Assembly: GCA_016906335.1 (NCBI GenBank)
Contig: JADEYG010000012.1
Coordinates: 496,501 to 560,500 of the forward strand
Reading direction: 5' to 3'
Origin: Novakomyces olei
Taxonomy: Eukaryota > Ascomycota > Novakomycetes > Novakomycetales > Novakomycetaceae
DNA length: 64,000 nucleotides
A program made the position numbers and the translations under genes. Below, one piece after another: positions 55,874 to 64,000 of this stretch (positions are counted from its first letter, which is position 1; each line of letters begins with the position of its first letter). The notes beneath the pieces are model-generated. The model saw only the letters and a list, made by a program, of their open reading frames with translations, was not told the DNA's origin and did no database searches.

Positions 55874-57929
55874 ATGGCGTATGCTGTAATCGCTAGAGCA
55901 GCTCGTACCGGAGGTAGCCGTTCGCTCTATCGAGCCGCTAGTGCGGCTCTACCACGGCAGCAGACTACGGGGCGGTCGATCCCTCGTCTCTTGCATACTC
56001 AAAGCGCGGCAGCTGCTAATATGCAAAGCTTGTCGTTGCGTCGGTAAGTCTTGAACCGCGCCGTTCCGGGCGACCAGGCAGCCTTTGTGACTAATACTGT
56101 TTTCGATACAGATCTCTTCGGAACAATGGGATCAATCTGCAACAGCGACGGTTCGGTAAGTAGGGCGAGTGGGCTGTTGATTAACTACCTTCATTGCTTG
56201 ACGTATTTGCCGTCTTCTAATTGGCTAATTCATTACAGAATCAATCAAAGTTAAAACGCCTCCGTTTCCCGAGTCTATCACCGAAGGAAATATTACACAA
56301 TGGCAAAAACGTGAGTTTACTCTTTTACGGTTATACTAATTTTCTACAGAGGTTGGCGAGTATGTCGATGCTGACGAGGAACTGACGTCTATTGAAACAG
56401 ACAAGGTTTGTGGATCTTTTTTTCTCTTTTTTTTTTAATACATGTTTTTTAACGTATATACTCTTTTCTCATTCGCCAATTTCGTTCAAGCCGGATTGCT
56501 GATTCTTTTGTTATCTAATTTCTGCTTTTCCCTATATATTGATTGGGTTTATATATTATACATGCCTTGTTACTTTTATATCTCAAGAAGTATAACAAAT
56601 GGCTCTAATAATATAATGGACTATTTGCCTATTATTATTATACTATTATTCTATTATTATTTATTATTATTATTATTTATTATCTATTTATTATCTATTT
56701 ATTCTCTTTCGATTTATTTGACTCGCTTCCAATGCACTAAAGATCGATTACATTCTGGCCGACTTCTTTCTGCAATTATTCGACTATAATCTCCATATTC
56801 TTATCAGCACTTTTAGCTCTTTAAAAAGCTTGTGCCTGAAAATCTATGACCAAATAAATGACTATTTTTGTTCTGGTTCTAACTGCTACAGGTTGACGCG
56901 CCTGTAAATGCACCAGCCGCAGGTACAATCAAAGAAATTTTGGCGGGCGATGGCGATGCTGTAGGCATCGACCAAGTCCTGTGTGTTATCGACACGGATG
57001 GCAAGCCATCAGGTGGAGCAGAGAAGCCTAAAGAAGAGCCATCAAAGAAGGAGGAAACGAAGTCCGAGTCTGAAGCACCCAAGCCTGAGCCCACCAAGCA
57101 GGAGACAAAGGCACCAAAAGACGAGCCCAAGAAAGAGGCACCTGCACCCAAGAAAGAGGCGCCTGCAAAGCCCAAGGAAGAGCCCAAGAAAGCGGAAGAG
57201 CCTTCACCCAAAGTTGGTGCACGCACAGAGGAGCGAGTCAAGATGAACCGTATGCGTCTGCGTATTGCCGAGCGTTTGAAGGAATCTCAAAATCGCGCAG
57301 CTGCTCTCACAACATTTAACGAAGTTGACATGACCAATGTTATGGATATGCGTAAATTGTATAAGGAAGAAATTCTTAAAAAAACCGGAGTTAAGCTCGG
57401 TTTCATGTCGGCGTTTACAAAGGCCGCTTGCCTGGCTATGAAGGATGTACCCAGCGTTAATGGTGCCATTGAAGGTGCTGGAAACGGTGACACTATTGTG
57501 TATCGTGACTATGTTGATGTCTCCGTTGCCGTGGCAACGCCCAAAGGTCTGGTAACGCCGGTTGTTCGTAATGCTGAGCAGCTGGATTTCATCGGCATTG
57601 AGCGTGCCATTCACGATCTCGGCGTTAAGGCCCGCGATAACAAATTAACTGTTGAGGATATGGCCGGCGGTACTTTTACAATCTCCAATGGAGGCGTATT
57701 CGGATCACTTATGGGTACTCCTATTATCAATTTGCCTCAGACGGCTGTGCTGGGCTTGCATGCAGTTAAGGAACGTCCTGTTGCAGTCAATGGGAAGATT
57801 GAGATCCGGCCGATGATGTATTTGGCTCTGACGTATGATCACCGTCTCGTTGATGGTCGTGAAGCGGTCACTTTTCTGCGTATCCTGAAGGAGTATGTGG
57901 AGGACCCACGGAAAATGTTGTTGCAGTAG
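55874..57929 (+). CDS. DLST: Dihydrolipoyl succinyltransferase (E2 of 2-oxoglutarate dehydrogenase)
   Basis: Exons 55874-56043, 56112-56155, 56239-56310, 56350-56405 and 56892-57929 give 459 residues. DLST transfers the succinyl group to CoA in the TCA cycle. The N-terminus is Arg/Ser/Ala-rich (mitochondrial presequence). The lipoyl domain is assembled from four small exons, [19 protein letters not shown] and then [14 protein letters not shown], with the lipoylated Lys at about 114. A Pro/Lys/Glu/Ala-rich linker follows. The catalytic domain has [34 protein letters not shown] and the active-site [11 protein letters not shown] (His about 431). No peripheral-subunit-binding domain is visible, as is normal for eukaryotic DLST. 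Introns are 68, 83, 39 and 486 bp. Confidence 0.96.
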
Positions 57930-58122
57930 ACTTTTTATACCAAATGAAAAGCATAGTGGAGCGTTGCTCTCTATGACTAATAAATGACGTATGCCTGATA
58001 TTGAGAATAATAGTAAATAAATGAATAAATGACAATTATGTATACTATCCAATGCATTAATATTACCTATACAATAATCCATGCAACCCATATTGCCGTC
58101 ATCAAAAGCCGGCAGAGTGCAG

Positions 58123-60240
58123 TTACAAATCTATAAGCGCCGCCATTTCCCGAATCTCTGAAAATACATGCTCCTTGATCTCATGGCCATGTCCGGCTGC
58201 AACTTTGCCCACCATCTCATTGAGTTCAGCCCGGCCGAGTATATCAACATGATCTGCAGTATTGGGCCCACCACGTATATCAAAGCTGCCAGGCTCATGC
58301 TTCATCTCCACTACTTTGACCTTGATCCCGGATGGATTGTACCGTGGAATCCCCCATCCACGATTACACATGAACCCAGAGCTCAGTAGATTTACAGTAC
58401 CATCGCCCTGGCCCATAAGGACCCCACTCTCGACATTAGGAGCCATATTTAGCGCATTTTCAATGTAAGGCTGGTGCCTTACTTTGTCAATGTCCTCAAG
58501 CGCAAGGTCAGACTCCTTTTTCTCCTTCGGCACGGAACTGGCATCGCTCAGATCGCGTTCACGGTAATAATAAGCCCGTTCAGTGGGCTTTCCCACTCCA
58601 TAAAAGCAATAAATAGTCATATTAGGCGCGCGTGGTAACCTCGTCTCCAATGGATTGATCCATTTGTGAGGCAGTCGCATGTTTGCTTCAACTTCTTTCG
58701 CTGTAAAGGCAATGCCCTGCGAATAATTCGTACTTAATTGCTGACGAAACCAGTCGGGAGCTTCCTGGTGCAAATACTCTAGCGTTTCGTCCATTGTCAG
58801 CGGCTCATAGTCCTGCTTTCCCCGTCGGCGCAAGTACATTAGTGGGCCAAAGGTACTGGCATTCGCAGGCCGGGTTAGGTCCTCTACAGAGTAGGTCTTA
58901 TTGCCCCAAAGCCGATTGCCTCCCTTGGGCAGCATGGAGGAAATACCAGGCAGGGACCTTAGCAGCTCTGCCCGCTCTGCCTTGGAGAGAAACTTTTCCA
59001 AGCCGTAGATGGAGACGGCATTTAACTGGGCAGTGTCCCTCATTTCTCCCGACAACAAGGCAGAGACTGCCTTTGGTACGCCCAGTATACTTCCAGAGAT
59101 ATTTATAAAGGACTCTATATGATCATTGACCCAGTTTGGCCCACCGTTTCCGTACCCTTCTGCCTCAACCCAGGCGAAAAAGTACAGGATTATCTGACTG
59201 CCCATTGAATGACTCGTCAGCACTGCACGCTTGCCTGTAACCTTGTTTGAAAGCTCAATAAAAGACTTGAGTTTAGAAAAGTACCCGTCCCGCACTTCAA
59301 GGTTACTATAAGACAGGCGCCAGTCATACGCGGCCGTCAGCATATTGTTTGGGTCATAGTTGAGGGCAGCCAGATTCTCTATAATCTTGTTCCAGATCCA
59401 GTACCCGGTAATGAAAAAGTCGGCTGCATCGAACCCTTGAGCCGCACGTAATTTAACGCCTGGAGGATCAAGACCCGTGACTTTATCCAGCATCAGCAGC
59501 CTCATCCAGCACTGCTTGTCCAGGATCATGGCGCGCAGCATAGTCCAGCTGCCCCAAAGCCTTTTGCGAAAATATTGCAGTGAGCAGTTTTGGGTGGACC
59601 AGCTCTCTAGCCCCGTGGATATAACTCCCGGGATCAGGACTACGGGCCGTTCTGCCCGTAGTCCGGCTGCGTATAACTGCCGGCCGACAGAAAAAGCCTC
59701 AATTTTCTCCATTTCACGCCGCTCTGCCTGCACTTTACTCGCCTCGTCCAGTACACTTTTGGGGAGATTACCACGGAAATCGTCAAGGAACTCTCCAAGC
59801 AGGTCTCCTACATCCACACCTTCAAAATGCCGACGCTTAGCCGCCAGAACCATTGCCAGTGCAACACCAAGAAGCGCGCCCAGGACAAAGATTACTCGTC
59901 GGCGCTCATGGATTTTTTTCCGTATTTTTTTCTTTTCTGCCGGCAATTGCTCTCTGCCGGGCAGTTTGCCTTGCAATTTTTCTTGTGATTTTCCCTGCAA
60001 CTGATCCTGGCCGTGCTGACTATGATCGCGACTATGATTGCCATTGTGGCCATTGCCATTGTGAGATGGCGCTTCTTTATGGTCACTAATGCCGCTGTTG
60101 CTATGAGTAGTCTGTGCGTGCTCGACTGGCTCATTGCTGAGCCGTCTCGAGCGGCTCTCAGCTCGACGAGACGCTGGATCTCTGCCGGCGTCCTCGTCCG
60201 ACGAATTGGACCGCGCCGGTCGGCGTCGGCGTCGGCCCAT
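58123..60240 (-). CDS. LRO1: Phospholipid:diacylglycerol acyltransferase (Lro1/PDAT)
   Basis: A single exon encodes 705 residues. PDAT moves an acyl chain from a phospholipid to diacylglycerol, making triacylglycerol at the ER. A basic, Ser-rich cytosolic N-terminus precedes one transmembrane helix at about 116-134 (VIFVLGALLGVALAMVLAAK). The luminal LCAT-fold domain includes RPVVLIPGVISTGLESW, the lid WGSWTMLRAMILDKQCWMRL, GLDPPGVKLRAAQG, and the nucleophile elbow SHSMGS with Ser about 345. Near the C-terminus are GDGTVNLLSSGFMC (catalytic Asp) and GGPNTADHVDILGR (catalytic His). Its length agrees with yeast Lro1 (661) with a longer tail at the N-terminus. Confidence 0.96.
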   Translation of the reverse strand: MGRRRRRPARSNSSDEDAGRDPASRRAESRSRRLSNEPVEHAQTTHSNSGISDHKEAPSHNGNGHNGNHSRDHSQHGQDQLQGKSQEKLQGKLPGREQLPAEKKKIRKKIHERRRVIFVLGALLGVALAMVLAAKRRHFEGVDVGDLLGEFLDDFRGNLPKSVLDEASKVQAERREMEKIEAFSVGRQLYAAGLRAERPVVLIPGVISTGLESWSTQNCSLQYFRKRLWGSWTMLRAMILDKQCWMRLLMLDKVTGLDPPGVKLRAAQGFDAADFFITGYWIWNKIIENLAALNYDPNNMLTAAYDWRLSYSNLEVRDGYFSKLKSFIELSNKVTGKRAVLTSHSMGSQIILYFFAWVEAEGYGNGGPNWVNDHIESFINISGSILGVPKAVSALLSGEMRDTAQLNAVSIYGLEKFLSKAERAELLRSLPGISSMLPKGGNRLWGNKTYSVEDLTRPANASTFGPLMYLRRRGKQDYEPLTMDETLEYLHQEAPDWFRQQLSTNYSQGIAFTAKEVEANMRLPHKWINPLETRLPRAPNMTIYCFYGVGKPTERAYYYRERDLSDASSVPKEKKESDLALEDIDKVRHQPYIENALNMAPNVESGVLMGQGDGTVNLLSSGFMCNRGWGIPRYNPSGIKVKVVEMKHEPGSFDIRGGPNTADHVDILGRAELNEMVGKVAAGHGHEIKEHVFSEIREMAALIDL

Positions 60241-60632
60241 CTGGATCTGAAACTGCTCAAAAGTCTGTAAGCTGTCTGTAGTCTGTAGACTATAGACGCC
60301 GATGATATAATCTAGAAAAGGTACTTATCGCGGCATAATACGTACTATTTAGTATACATATATATAAAGTACGGCGCGTGTAACGTGCAGCACGGTAAGC
60401 AACATAACTGTGCCCTGGCTCGCTCATACAATTTGCCCAAAGGTTACTCTGGGTAACCTAATGTTACAGTTACAAGTACTCCTACATTTAAGTGTACGTA
60501 CCTAATGTACAATCACTCATACATTTAAAGAGTACGACTAATGTTACGAGTACTCCTACAATACTGAAGTAGCCGGGTTTTCGCAAAGTGCGTATTATAT
60601 ACACTCCAAAGCTCAAAGTATGGCCTACACGA
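60241..60632. other. PDAT/MED17 divergent region with short repeats
   Basis: An inverted GGTTAC..GTAACC lies at 60442-60458. CTAATGTTAC plus AGTACTCCTAC occur twice (about 60458-60485 and 60538-60561). Nothing coding is recognised. Confidence 0.4.
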
Positions 60633-62203
60633 ATGGACGGTAGAGACGCGCTTGAGCTGTCAATTACGCCGTTTGGGCTCGATGCAGGCGCAAACAAGGA
60701 TACACACATTGAGCCATCGCTAAAGGACTCGATCAGTCATATCATCGCGGAGCACGGGCCTTTTAAAGACTTGCGCGAAACCGACTTGGAACGCGCTGTA
60801 GCAGAGGGCAACAAGTTTGCCGACTCGCCGGAGGAGTCGTGTGATACTTTTGAGACCATTCGCAATCAATTGCTAGAATGTCTAACGTAATTGATCAAAC
60901 AAAAGAACAAAAAGGAACAAAAGAAGAAAAGAATACGAAAAAAGAGGAAAAAGGAAACAAAAGTAACAAAACTCTAAAACAGAATTATTTCGAGCAGATT
61001 GCTAATTACAGTCAAGCTCAAAACGAATGCGTCCTCGCTCTGGACACGATCTCTCTTGCCTGTTCGCAATACTCTGATTTGGCAGCAAGCACACTTTCGC
61101 CCTTTATCAAGCAGTCACTCCCGCCTCATGCCCTCGATCGGTATCACGTGAACACTGAGCCAGCTCGGGAAGACGAGCGTATAGCGTGCGGTCTCCTACA
61201 GCGGGGCCTTAAATCGGCGATTGGCACTATTTGCACAGCATCAGACAAACTTAAATCAGAGGCAGTAAAAGACGCTCAGTATTGGAATGAACTTGTCGCG
61301 ATTACTCGGGCCGGCTGGCCTCTAACGCCACTCAGGAACCGTCCAGGCTTCGCCCTAGGGTTTTACGGATTGCCCGCCTGGATTTTGACAAGGGACGAGG
61401 AGGCGAATGGTGTAAAATGGGAACCCGCTGGGACACTGGCGCGTAACTGCGTTCAGTATGAAATTGTTCAAGTAGGAACAAAGAAAGTGCTTGGCTCCAC
61501 CATCAGCCCTGACCTTACGGCCAAGCCAAAGGATCAGCAAAGCTTTGCTCGATCACTAGTGCAGAGCCATGCATTGTTCAATGCACTGAAACGGGAGGCA
61601 CAGAGCCTTGCACGCTACGGGGTCACTTGTGGTGATTCTTCTTTTGTGATACCCATCGATCAATCGCTAGTTCTTAAAGCGCAATTAACGCCCTTCTCCA
61701 GCAGCAGGCCAGTAGGCCCGGATCAAGACGCTTACTGGACCCGGTGCCTTGGCCTGTTCGAAACATTGGTTTACACTCTACAGGCACTTCCAATGTTCCC
61801 AGAGAGAAGGCTTCTCTTGACACTACGTTCGCTATTGTACCATCGACGACAAATTCTGGCAGCGGAAGGCCAGCTCGCTCGAGTTTTGGCGGGCGAAAAC
61901 AAAGTCACTGGCCAGATCAAGCGTCGATATTACTCTAATCTAGAGTTTAAGTCGTCGCAAGATTTCAAGTCGGTTGTGGCGCAATTATTTCATTCGTCCG
62001 TAGTGGAATCATCGCTGGAGATCGATGTTGGAAACGCGACGGTCGAATTCGTGCTGCGGACCAGTACTGGCAACGAAAACATAGCGCCCATACAGATTGT
62101 GTTTGTACCACAGGAGGGTTCTAAACGGGAGCTGGTGAGCTGGAATGAGGCAGATATAGTGGATATATTGACATGGGTCTCCACACCTTTGACAGAGGCA
62201 TGA
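60633..62203 (+). CDS. MED17: Mediator subunit MED17 (Srb4)
   Basis: The best model joins 60633-60886 to 60964-62203, giving about 497 residues. MED17 is the head-module scaffold of Mediator. The N-terminal exon shows MDGRDALELSITPFGLDA and SISHIIAEHGPFKDLRETDL, like the fungal MED17 start. The second part contains the helical SQAQNECVLALDTISLACSQ, the conserved AQYWNELVAITRAGWPLTPL and a C-terminal beta-rich region. The junction is the weak point. The donor GTAATT at 60887 is clear, but the acceptor at 60963 was chosen for phase and lacks a good branch site, and the sequence between is A-rich. Long accessory domains of animal MED17 are missing, as in other fungi. Confidence 0.78.
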
Positions 62204-62216
62204 AATAAACAAAACA

Positions 62217-62366
62217 AAATAAAATAAAATAAAATAAAATAAAATAAAATAAAATAAAATAAAATTAAATAAAATAAAATAAAATAAAATAAAATAAAAT
62301 AAAATAAAATAAAATAAAATAAAATAAAATAAAATAAAATAAAATAAAATAAAATAAAATAAAATA
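62217..62366. repeat. (AAAAT)n pentanucleotide array downstream of MED17
   Basis: About 30 units with one variant (AAATT) start within 15 bp of the MED17 stop codon. Each pair of units contains AATAAA on the plus strand. Confidence 0.97.
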
Positions 62367-62474
62367 AATCGTCTCTGCAATATTTGTATGCAAATGTTTT
62401 CGGGCTGGACAGCGTAGTTAACTATACTTGACAATGAAACGCTGTGTTGTCGTATAAGCATCGCGGACCCCATA

Positions 62475-62498
62475 GGGTTAGGGTTATTAACCCTAACC
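62475..62498. promoter_or_regulatory. Perfect telomere-type inverted repeat GGTTAGGGTTA-T-TAACCCTAACC
   Basis: Eleven bases of G-rich telomere-type sequence are followed, after one base, by their exact reverse complement. It lies about 115 bp upstream of the MYST start codon. The surrounding 62204-62610 otherwise contains the AAAAT array and the promoter. Confidence 0.7.
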
Positions 62499-62610
62499 AT
62501 AAAGAACTCTCGGCGAAGCGAGAGTAGTGGTAAACAGTGAAAACGAGGGCTCCACTCAAGATACGCGCCGCGTATTCAGGCTCCATTCGTCCCAAAAGAC
62601 ATGCATCGGG

Positions 62611-63489
62611 ATGAAGCATGTTTTTTTTGCAAACAGCTTAATTGCTGATACCTTTGCTTCCCCATATCCCATAAAGTCAGAGAATGACGCGCTATTTATT
62701 TGCCATCGATGTTTCAAATACACACAAGACACCGCCGCTTTCTGCCAGCATGAAGTACGCAAACAATTGTGGTCTGTAGCTAATTGAGAAGGCATTTTGC
62801 AAGACCGCTTTTACTTTGCCCGGACAGGTAGTTTATCGGGATGGCAAACGCTCTGTTTTCAAATTGGATGGTCTAGTACACAAGGTAAGTATAGACCTTT
62901 GCTTTCTGATGACTAATTTTAGCTCTTTTGCCAAAACCTGTGCTTACTAGCAAACCTTCTCTTGGAGCAGAAATATGTGCATTTCAACATTGAAGATTTT
63001 TACATTTTTCTGCTTGTCGAAGAGAAGGATTCGCGTATTGTTGGGTTCTTCTCAAGGGAAAAGGTTTCATGGTATAATTTCAATTTGGCTTGTATTGTCG
63101 TATTTCCAGAGTTCCGTGAACGCGGGTACGGCTGGTTTTTAATTGCCCTTAGTTATGCTATATCCCGTCGTGAAGGCCTTGTAGGATCGCCCGAAGAACC
63201 AATCTCCGAGCTTGGCCTTTTGGGGTTTCGTAGCTACTGGAAATATGAAGTTTCCCGGACCATTCTTGCCCTGTCCCGAGCTTCTGCGTTTACCATGAGC
63301 TCAATAACCGAAAAGTCTGGAATGAGGGAAGATCATGTGATATTTGCTCTTCATTCGACTGGAGCCCTTCTTGGCTATGACAAGACAAAGCAGACCATTG
63401 CCGTCTCGCGACCTATCTTGGAGTCTTGTTATGCCAAGCTGCAAAAGAAAATCAAGTGCCGTCTGGACGAATCGTGCATCTCCATATGA
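62611..63489 (+). CDS. MYST-family histone acetyltransferase, catalytic core only
   Basis: Exons 62611-62754, 62792-62884 and 62923-63489, with 37- and 38-bp introns, give about 267 residues. MYST enzymes (Sas2, Esa1/KAT5, KAT8) acetylate histone lysines. The C2HC finger is ICHRCFKYTQDTAAFCQHE followed by AFC across intron 1. The junctions restore RDGKRSVFKLDG and KLFCQNLCLLANLLLEQKYV. The acetyl-CoA site is NLACIVVFPEFRERGYGWFL with the catalytic Cys in LACI, and the Glu base is in SPEEPISELG followed by LLGFRSYWKYE. No chromodomain or PHD finger is present, and the start MKHVFFANSLIADTFASPYP begins at the catalytic core. The size is closest to Sas2. The frame is open upstream, so a 5' exon may exist. 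Confidence 0.88.
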
Positions 63490-63713
63490 CAGACAGGTGA
63501 TTGATCAGCTTTGCCAGTCTTTGCCAGTCTTTGCCGAGTTTTCAACTACAATTCTTGTTCAAACGCGGGCCACACCAGATGGAAAAATGAACGAAAAGAA
63601 ACGGAGAATTCAAAGAATTGAGAAAGCATGAATAATTTCTACCCGGATTCTTGAAATAATATTAGACCATTGTTCATCTATTTACAGGATATCCCAAACC
63701 CACTACACAAACG

Positions 63714-64000
63714 CTACCGCTTCTGCTCGCCAATGCCGTCTTGCTTGTAATAGTTGCTCAAAAGATTGAGCATCCCTTGGTCTTGTGAGCCCGCTTGCTC
63801 CCTCTGTTCTCGATCGCTGACGGGCTGGCTATGGTGATTATCAGCAGAAGCAGAAGTATCGCCCTCACCCGCTCCAGCATAGTAAGATTCAGCAAGACCG
63901 GGGACGTGGCTTTGCGGGTGCGAAGGCTCCTTGAATGCTGAAATTGACCCGTCGACTGTCGACTGAAGACCATCTTCAATCTCTGAAACTGGAGACAGGT
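63714..64000 (-). CDS. 3' end of an unidentified gene (partial)
   Basis: The C-terminal 95 or so codons of a minus-strand gene run off the right edge. The visible part is Ser/Gln/Asp/Gly-rich and disordered, ending with a more conserved-looking MLNLLSNYYKQDGIGEQKR. I do not recognise the family. It is convergent with the MYST gene, 224 bp apart. Confidence 0.55.
   Translation of the reverse strand, partial: LSPVSEIEDGLQSTVDGSISAFKEPSHPQSHVPGLAESYYAGAGEGDTSASADNHHSQPVSDREQREQAGSQDQGMLNLLSNYYKQDGIGEQKR

Overview
The window is a compact, intron-rich nuclear segment from a eukaryote, almost certainly a fungus. Evidence for a fungus: an Lro1-type phospholipid:diacylglycerol acyltransferase, a seven-finger Zap1-type zinc regulator, a possible Whi5/Nrm1-type G1/S repressor, an H2A ending in SQEL, and introns with a CTAAC/TACTAAC branch site a few bases before the acceptor. 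Complex I factors (NDUFAF7, NDUFB9) and TTAGGG-type motifs exclude lineages such as budding yeasts that lost complex I. I cannot place it in a phylum from sequence alone. About 33 protein genes lie in 64 kb (about 1.9 kb per gene), mostly as divergent and convergent pairs. I see no transposon, virus-like element, CRISPR array, tRNA or rRNA.

Left third (1-25 kb): secreted histidine acid phosphatase, a CYSTM-like micro-protein, ribosomal protein S16, an unknown disordered protein, CDK11-type kinase, NDUFAF7, PAF1, a PPR protein, COQ5, cytochrome b5, CCDC47 (PAT complex), a GCK-III/Nak1-type kinase, a metaxin/Sam35-like protein, RPL11 and eIF3j.

Middle (25-46 kb): a small FYVE-type zinc-finger protein, the divergent H2A-H2B pair with a duplicated promoter segment, a 2.7 kb non-coding upstream region and the Zap1-like factor, the ADP/ATP carrier with a probable leader intron, a phosphoglycerate-mutase-fold protein, CDC7 kinase, condensin subunit NCAPD2 (11 exons) and NatC catalytic subunit NAA30.

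Right third (46-64 kb): BMS1 ribosome-biogenesis GTPase, the Whi5-like protein, an unknown disordered protein, NDUFB9, DLST, PDAT, MED17, a minimal MYST acetyltransferase, and the 3' end of an unidentified gene that leaves the window.

The genes are housekeeping functions: mitochondrial respiration and import (NDUFAF7, NDUFB9, COQ5, AAC, DLST, metaxin), translation and ribosome assembly (RPS16, RPL11, eIF3j, BMS1), chromatin and transcription (H2A, H2B, PAF1, MED17, MYST, CDK11) and cell cycle (CDC7, condensin, Whi5-like). They are not one pathway. The most interesting structure is non-coding: TTAGGG-type motifs recur in promoters, an (AATAAATG)n octamer array occupies two separate divergent promoters, and very short introns (many 30-50 bp) flank exons as small as 15 and 19 nt. 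All splice models were made by eye from GT..AG sites, phase and protein-family continuity.
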